Shown: positions 59,199-64,000 of the stretch, one piece after another
Layout of the letters: each line of letters begins with the position of its first letter
Numbering within the stretch: the stretch's first letter is position 1
NCBI RefSeq assembly: GCF_001857965.1
Contig: NZ_CP017774.1
Span: 2,666,001-2,730,000 of the forward strand
Length of the DNA: 64,000 nucleotides
Reading direction: 5' to 3'
From: Flavobacterium commune
Lineage (GTDB): Bacteria > Bacteroidota > Bacteroidia > Flavobacteriales > Flavobacteriaceae
The notes under the pieces: generated by a model
What the model was told of the DNA's origin: nothing
The model's database searches: none
What the model saw: only the letters and a program-made list of their open reading frames with translations
Made by a program: the position numbers and the translations under genes

Positions 59199-61331
59199 AT
59201 GAAAAAGAATCTACTTTTATTTGTCTTTGTTTGTCTGGCTAATATGTTATTTAGTACTAGTGCTTTTGCACAAACTGCTCCACCTACACCAAATCCAGCC
59301 TTTTTATATTATTGTTTAAACGAAGCAGCTGTACCTTTAAACGCAACTCCTTCTGGAGGAGGAACTTTAAGATGGTACACAGTTGCAACAGGTGGGACTT
59401 TTTCTAGTACTGCTCCAACACCACCAACCAATGTTGCTGCAACAGGAAGTACCCCGCTAATTTATTATGTGACTCAAGTCATTGGAGGGGTTGAGAGTAC
59501 TCCGCGAACTCCAATAACAGTATATGTTGATCAAAAATTAAATTTGTTTTGTGATGTAAGAACTACAAATTCTATTAGATTTGATTTTGCTAATACAGGA
59601 CAAAGTAGTTACAATTATAGTTATACTGTTGATGGAGGATTACCTATAACAGGTACACATAATGCTCCAAGTAATTTTACGGTTTCTGGATTAAATGAAG
59701 GTCAAACAGTAGTCTTTACACTAACTGCTGTAGGGGCAAAGGCTTGTGTAACTCAAGAGACTGCAAGTTGTTCAACTAGATGTTCAGCAACTATAACGAC
59801 CCCTAATTTTACCCAAATACCACCTATTTGTCAAGGAGATACACCTCCAATATTACCAGCAACTTCAAATAACGGTATAACTGGAACTTGGTCTCCATCT
59901 GTGATTAATACTGCAACTTCTGGAACTGTTACTTATAGTTTTACTCCTAATTCTACTAGCTTTCCTTGTGCGAATCCTCAAACAATGAATATTACTGTGC
60001 TTCCAAGACAGACTCCAACATTTAATTCCATTCCTTTAACGGTATGTCAAAATGCGATAGCTCCTATTTTACCTTCAAATTCAAATAATACGACTCCGGT
60101 TTCTGGAACCTGGAGTCCTAGTACAGTCGATACTTCTGTTTTAGGAACTGTTACTTATACTTTTACGCCAAATCCCGGACAATGTGTTGTGGCTACTCCT
60201 ACAACAGCTACAATTTCAATTATACCAAATGTTGTAAGTCCTGGTTTTACACCCATCGCTCCAATATGTATTGGAAGTACTCCACCTACTTTAAATACTA
60301 CTTCTCCATCAGGAGTAACAGGAATCTGGTCTCCTTTAGTGATTAATACTAATTCTTTAGGTACAACAACTTATACATTTACTCCAAATCCGAATCAATG
60401 TGCCAATCCGCAACCTTTAAGTGTGACTATAATTCCTAAAACAGTAACAAATTTTGCCCAGATTGCTCCTTTTTGTGCAGGAGATCCAGCACCAATATTA
60501 GCTACGACATCACCTAACGGGGTTTCAGGAACTTGGTTTCCTGCTAATGTAGATAATTTTGCGAGTGCTTCTTATTTATTTACTCCAAATACTAATGAAT
60601 GTGCCACAACACAAACAATGAACATAACGGTAAACCAGCCAATTAGCCCTGGTTTTAGCGATTTTTCTATCTGTTCAGGAAGTACTCCGCCAATATTAGA
60701 TACAACTTCTCCTAGTGGTGTTACAGGAACTTGGGATCCGCCTACGGTTGATGAATTTAATAGTGATTCCTATACTTTTACTCCTGATATCGGTCAATGT
60801 GCCACTCAACAAACAATTGATGTAACAGTTTTGCCAAGTAATGTCTTAGTCGATTTTACCTGGACAGTTACTGAAGCTTTTGCCGAGAATCAAAAAGTGA
60901 CAGTTACTGCAATTAATCCGGGAGGCGATTATCTTTATCAATTGGATGATGGTCCTTTTCAATCGAGTAATGTTTTTGAATATGTAGCTTCGGGTACGCA
61001 TTCGATAACAGTTGCTGACCAAACAGGATGTAGTGCACCTATTACTAAAACAGATGTTATGGTGGTGAATTATCCAAAATATTTCACCCCTAACAATGAT
61101 GGTTATAATGATTCGTGGAACATATCCGAATTGAGTTCGCAGCCTTATGCTTACATTCGAATATTTGACCGTTATGGTAAATTTTTAAAACAAATAAGTC
61201 CTAATGGAACGGGCTGGAACGGAACTTATAATGGTTATTACATGCCGGCCGATGATTACTGGTTTGTAATTCATTATCTTGAAAATAATATTGTAAAAGA
61301 GTTCAAATCTCATTTTTCATTGAAGAGATAA
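59199..61331 (+). CDS. Secreted Ig-like repeat protein with T9SS type B sorting domain
   Basis: The 710-residue protein has a signal peptide (MKKNLLLFVFVCLANMLFSTSAFAQ), an N-terminal beta domain, then five repeats of about 65-72 residues with the shared pattern ICxGxxPPxLxTTSPxGVTGTWxP ... TYTFTPNxxQCAxxQ, ending in a short region and a gliding-motility-type C-terminal domain (about 625-710: NYPKYFTPNNDGYNDSWNISE ... FDRYGKFLKQISPNGTGWNGTYNGYYMPADDYWFVI). That domain marks secretion through type IX and attachment to the surface. The repeats hold paired Cys. It stands alone and is likely an adhesin-like surface protein. Confidence 0.88.
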   Translation: MKKNLLLFVFVCLANMLFSTSAFAQTAPPTPNPAFLYYCLNEAAVPLNATPSGGGTLRWYTVATGGTFSSTAPTPPTNVAATGSTPLIYYVTQVIGGVESTPRTPITVYVDQKLNLFCDVRTTNSIRFDFANTGQSSYNYSYTVDGGLPITGTHNAPSNFTVSGLNEGQTVVFTLTAVGAKACVTQETASCSTRCSATITTPNFTQIPPICQGDTPPILPATSNNGITGTWSPSVINTATSGTVTYSFTPNSTSFPCANPQTMNITVLPRQTPTFNSIPLTVCQNAIAPILPSNSNNTTPVSGTWSPSTVDTSVLGTVTYTFTPNPGQCVVATPTTATISIIPNVVSPGFTPIAPICIGSTPPTLNTTSPSGVTGIWSPLVINTNSLGTTTYTFTPNPNQCANPQPLSVTIIPKTVTNFAQIAPFCAGDPAPILATTSPNGVSGTWFPANVDNFASASYLFTPNTNECATTQTMNITVNQPISPGFSDFSICSGSTPPILDTTSPSGVTGTWDPPTVDEFNSDSYTFTPDIGQCATQQTIDVTVLPSNVLVDFTWTVTEAFAENQKVTVTAINPGGDYLYQLDDGPFQSSNVFEYVASGTHSITVADQTGCSAPITKTDVMVVNYPKYFTPNNDGYNDSWNISELSSQPYAYIRIFDRYGKFLKQISPNGTGWNGTYNGYYMPADDYWFVIHYLENNIVKEFKSHFSLKR

Positions 61332-61340
61332 AAAACTAAA

Positions 61341-61378
61341 AAAGGAATTGTAGCATCGCTACAATTCCTTTTTTTTAT
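61341..61378. terminator. Bidirectional terminator after the T9SS gene
   Basis: AAAAGGAATTGTAGC (61341-61355) pairs with GCTACAATTCCTTTT (from 61359), loop of three, A-run and T-run flanking. It ends the gene here and the minus-strand kinase. Confidence 0.92.
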
Positions 61379-62469
61379 GCTGATTCTAATGCTGAGAGGA
61401 TAAATTCAGAACCACGTTTAAATTGGCTGTTGATAGAGACTTTCGCATCGTTTCTTTCTGCTAGTTTTCGAACTAAATTCAATCCTATTCCTGTTCCCGA
61501 ATCTCCTCTTGAGGATTGTCCCAGAGTATAAAACATTTGAAATATTTTTTCTGCCTGACTTTCTGGAATTCCGGGGCCATTGTCTGTTACTGCTATTTGT
61601 TGTAGTGCATCATTGTACGAAATGCGTATCTCGGTCATTTCTTTATCATTGTATTTTATGGCGTTCGATAATAAATTTTGAATAATTTGCTTGAATGCTA
61701 CCGATTGAAAACGAATAGTGTGATTCAGGTTTTCTTTTGTAATTTGGATGTTATTGCCGGGATTAATTAATTTTAGGACTGCGTTGACCTCGCTAAGGAT
61801 ATTAATGCTTTCTTTTCCTTCGTTGTTTTCAACATTTTTGGAATAATACAATAAGTCATCAATTAGTTTAGACATAGTCATAGCAGATGATTTTACCATC
61901 TCAAATAAGTCGGTAGCTTCTTCTTTTAAGTCCAACAGATGTTCTTCTTCGATGAATTCAACCAGGGATTTAATGTTGTTTAAAGGTGTTTTTAAATCAT
62001 GAGCAATGATATTGGCAAATTGTTCTAACTCACCATTTTTAGCTACTAATTTTTCGTTCAATCTCTTTAATTCCTGATCGTAATCCCATATTTTCAAGAA
62101 AGATTCTACTTTATTCCTCGTGATTTCAATGTTTAAGGGTTTGAATAGAAAATCAATTGCGCCTAATTCATAAGCTTTATTTATGTATTTTTCTTCGTTG
62201 CTTATGGCGGTTACAAAAAGGGTTGGAATATTAGCCGTATTTGGATGCTGTTTTGTTATTTCTACAAATTCATAGCCGTCCATCTCGGGCATTTGAACAT
62301 CGACCAAAATAAGCGAAATCTTTTCTTTCAAAAGTATTTGTAGTCCTTCGTTTCCCGAATTACAGCATATTATTTCTCTGTCTGGACTTTCCAGAATACT
62401 TTTTAATGCAATTAGATTGGCAGGTTTATCGTCTATTAATAATAAGGTATGCTTTTTAACAGAATTCAT
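61375..62469 (-). CDS. Receiver-histidine kinase (REC-HisKA-HATPase)
   Basis: The 364-residue protein has a REC domain first (acidic D13/D14, phospho-acceptor D57 in LVDVQMPEMDGYEF), a linker helix, HisKA with the phospho-His in NIIAHDLKTPLNNIKSLVEF, and a HATPase_c with N-box FQNLLSNAIKYND, G1 VTDNGPGIP and G2 GDSGTGIGLNLVRKLAER. There is no sensor or membrane helix, so the input is phosphorylation of the REC domain, probably from the hybrid kinase at the start of this operon. It is the last gene of the minus-strand set and overlaps cheB by 14 bases. Confidence 0.92.
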   Translation of the reverse strand: MNSVKKHTLLLIDDKPANLIALKSILESPDREIICCNSGNEGLQILLKEKISLILVDVQMPEMDGYEFVEITKQHPNTANIPTLFVTAISNEEKYINKAYELGAIDFLFKPLNIEITRNKVESFLKIWDYDQELKRLNEKLVAKNGELEQFANIIAHDLKTPLNNIKSLVEFIEEEHLLDLKEEATDLFEMVKSSAMTMSKLIDDLLYYSKNVENNEGKESINILSEVNAVLKLINPGNNIQITKENLNHTIRFQSVAFKQIIQNLLSNAIKYNDKEMTEIRISYNDALQQIAVTDNGPGIPESQAEKIFQMFYTLGQSSRGDSGTGIGLNLVRKLAERNDAKVSINSQFKRGSEFILSALESA

Positions 62470-63019
62470 TATTCAATGTATTTATGATGTTTGTGGTATT
62501 TAATTCCTGATGTTGATTACAAATGTTTTTTGCTGCTTTTGGCATAATGGCAAATTCGGCTTCGTCACAATCCTGAATGATTGTTGTTCCGTTGTTTTGG
62601 GCAATTATTTTTAAGCCATTTGCACCATCATGGTTAGATCCTGATAATAAGATGGCGCAACATTTCTCTTTTAATATGTTCGAAAATGACTCAAATGTCA
62701 CATCAATTGAAGGGCGACTAAAATTGACTGTTTCTGATACATCCAGCGAAAAACAAAGATCTTCTTCTAAGAGTAAATGATAATCGGCTGGTGCTGTATA
62801 AATAAATCCTTTTTCTATTTTTTCCTTGTCTTCAATTTCTTTGACCGAATAGTGCGTATTTCTTTGCAAAATATCCTCAAATGAAGAATTTGTATTTTTT
62901 AACCGATGCAAAACAATAACAATAGGTACGTTGATGCTTTTGTCTAAATGATTTAAAATAGACAAAATGGCATCAAAAGCTCCCGCCGAACCACCTATTA
63001 CAATTAACTCCGGTTTCAT
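62456..63019 (-). CDS. cheB: CheB-type methylesterase catalytic domain (no receiver)
   Basis: CheB removes methyl groups from glutamates of receptors. The 187-residue protein is only the catalytic domain: nucleophile S11 in VIGGSAGA, H38 in VLHR and D131 in LSGSNHDGANGL, with the substrate region SRPSIDVTFESFS. It lacks the usual N-terminal receiver of chemotaxis CheB. The start overlaps cheR by 4 bases and the end overlaps the kinase. No methyl-accepting chemotaxis protein is in the window, so it may act on another target. Confidence 0.9.
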   Translation of the reverse strand: MKPELIVIGGSAGAFDAILSILNHLDKSINVPIVIVLHRLKNTNSSFEDILQRNTHYSVKEIEDKEKIEKGFIYTAPADYHLLLEEDLCFSLDVSETVNFSRPSIDVTFESFSNILKEKCCAILLSGSNHDGANGLKIIAQNNGTTIIQDCDEAEFAIMPKAAKNICNQHQELNTTNIINTLNNEFC

Positions 63020-63828
63020 CTTATTTTTTGATAAATTTTTTCTTCGCGGTCAATTTCCTTAAAGTTTTCATATACTGAACTAAAACGCAAGGATTCTTTT
63101 TTTCCAATAGCCAGAAAACCATGAACAGGTAAACTTTCGTAAAAAAGCTCTAACGCTTTGTTTTGTAGATTGTTGTTGAAATAAATCAATACATTTCTAC
63201 AAAGTATCAACTGGCATTCTTTAAAAACACCATCGGCAACTAAATTATGATTAGAAAATAGAATATTTTGTTTCAATTCCGATTGTATCATCGAATGTTT
63301 TTCGTCAGAAACAAAATAGTTTTTTAAGGATTCTTTGCCTCCGCATTCGTAATAATTTTTAACATAATCTTTAAAATTGCTGTTATCGTAAATTCCTTTT
63401 CGGGAACGTTCTATGGCATTAGTACTGATGTCTGTAGCATAAATTCTGCTTTTAGCATACAGATTATTCTCTTTCAAAAGAATATTTAACGAATAAGTTT
63501 CTTCTCCAAAAGAACAGCCGGCACTCCAAATATTGATTTTAGGATAACTTTCTAAATACGGAAAAACTTTTTGCTGTAAGGATTTAAAAAAGCTGGGATC
63601 CCTGAAAAATTCACTCACATTAACCACAATTTCGTTAATGAAATCCTGAAAAATAGAGGGATTGTTGATGAGTTCAAATTTTAAGTCAACAGTATTTTTC
63701 ATGTTGTTGATAGCCATAAAACGATTTATTCTCCTAAGCATCGATGCTTTAGAGTAATCACTAAAGTCATAATCAAATTGTCTTTTTATTGTGTAGAGCA
63801 ATTCGTCTAATTCGTTTAAAGTTATCAT
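63016..63828 (-). CDS. cheR: CheR-type protein-glutamate methyltransferase
   Basis: CheR methylates receptor glutamates using SAM. The 270-residue protein has the N-terminal helical domain ([32 protein letters not shown]) and the Rossmann-like domain ([22 protein letters not shown] for SAM binding, [22 protein letters not shown]). The flavobacterial gliding lifestyle has no classical flagellar chemotaxis, so the methylation target is unclear. ATGA overlaps with the preceding gene and with cheB show tight coupling in an operon hybrid kinase - cheR - cheB - receiver kinase. Confidence 0.92.
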   Translation of the reverse strand: MITLNELDELLYTIKRQFDYDFSDYSKASMLRRINRFMAINNMKNTVDLKFELINNPSIFQDFINEIVVNVSEFFRDPSFFKSLQQKVFPYLESYPKINIWSAGCSFGEETYSLNILLKENNLYAKSRIYATDISTNAIERSRKGIYDNSNFKDYVKNYYECGGKESLKNYFVSDEKHSMIQSELKQNILFSNHNLVADGVFKECQLILCRNVLIYFNNNLQNKALELFYESLPVHGFLAIGKKESLRFSSVYENFKEIDREEKIYQKIR

Positions 63829-64000
63829 TTATAAATCCAAATGCTGATTAGTGAAATAAGTTTTTGAATATCAATAGGTTTTGACTGGTAATCTGATGCG
63901 CCGGCTTTTAAAATTTCGTCACGATCGCCTTTCATTGCTTTGGCAGTTAAGGCAATAATAGGCAGATTTTTCCATTTTGCATTTTCTCTGATTTTTTTAG
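63825..64000 (-). CDS. Receiver domain at the C-terminus of a (hybrid) signalling protein, N-terminal part cut off by window edge
   Basis: The minus-strand frame is open from the window end to a TGA at 63827-63825, overlapping the cheR ATG. It reads [48 protein letters not shown] at its end, the C-terminal half of a receiver domain with the conserved Thr and Lys-Pro (SKP). It most likely belongs to a hybrid sensor kinase or a large response regulator that heads the cheR-cheB operon. Only about 58 residues are visible, so the rest of the architecture is unknown. Confidence 0.8.
   Translation of the reverse strand, partial: KKIRENAKWKNLPIIALTAKAMKGDRDEILKAGASDYQSKPIDIQKLISLISIWIYK

Overview
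The window is a low-GC chromosomal segment of a Flavobacteriaceae bacterium, most likely Flavobacterium or a close relative. The support is: promoters of the Bacteroidota type (a TTG or TTTG box about 19-21 nt before TAnnTTTG), type IX secretion sorting domains, a fused SecDF, a DnaJ with only one zinc site, a GatB::AspRS fusion, and many lipoproteins with an early Cys. No rRNA, tRNA, phage, transposase gene or CRISPR array was seen.

Layout. 1-7983: end of hisS, grpE-dnaJ, an ABC-2 exporter, a sigma-54-type response regulator without a DNA-binding domain, a half DEAD-box protein, a DUF2007 protein and a HAD phosphatase. 8207-12620: a minus-strand accessory island of five unrecognised or lipoprotein genes bordered by dispersed repeats. 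12964-23173: mtaB, an L,D-transpeptidase, an ECF sigma / membrane regulator / VWA operon, an SDR, PPK2 and an outer-membrane barrel. 23539-31696: a PhoX-like lipoprotein, a diheme peroxidase, a MATE pump, small proteins, MeaB and an AEC permease. 31789-39613: 1-Cys peroxiredoxin, YefM-YoeB, nudK, fur-purA, spoT, an RNA methylase and ftsE. 39780-45913: a 1004-residue TPR protein with a partner barrel, DUF2911 and a GreA-like protein. 46182-51179: gatC-gatA-gatB::aspS. 51381-59013: HigBA, a TrmH-family methylase, gyrB, mdh and secDF. 59199-64000: a T9SS type B secreted protein and a minus-strand signalling operon (hybrid kinase - cheR - cheB - receiver kinase).

The standout is 46182-51179. Here a complete GatB (zinc cysteines and YqeY-like tail present) is joined in frame, through a charged linker, to a complete class II AspRS. 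Directly upstream are gatA with its full Lys-cisSer-Ser triad and a small gene whose C-terminus reads as GatC. The AspRS half carries a His at the position linked to non-discriminating enzymes and differs from the usual Bacteroidetes AspRS. The operon therefore looks like a covalently tethered transamidosome that charges tRNA-Asn with Asp and then amidates it, and it may have been acquired horizontally.

The non-coding DNA is also rich. It holds at least four copies of a CCATTAAG hairpin used as terminators, a structured element built around GAAGCGG...AGCGGA in two full copies and one truncated copy, a 119-bp nested inverted repeat just upstream of the gat operon, near-identical terminator repeats on both sides of HigBA, and 14-bp tandem repeats after stop codons.
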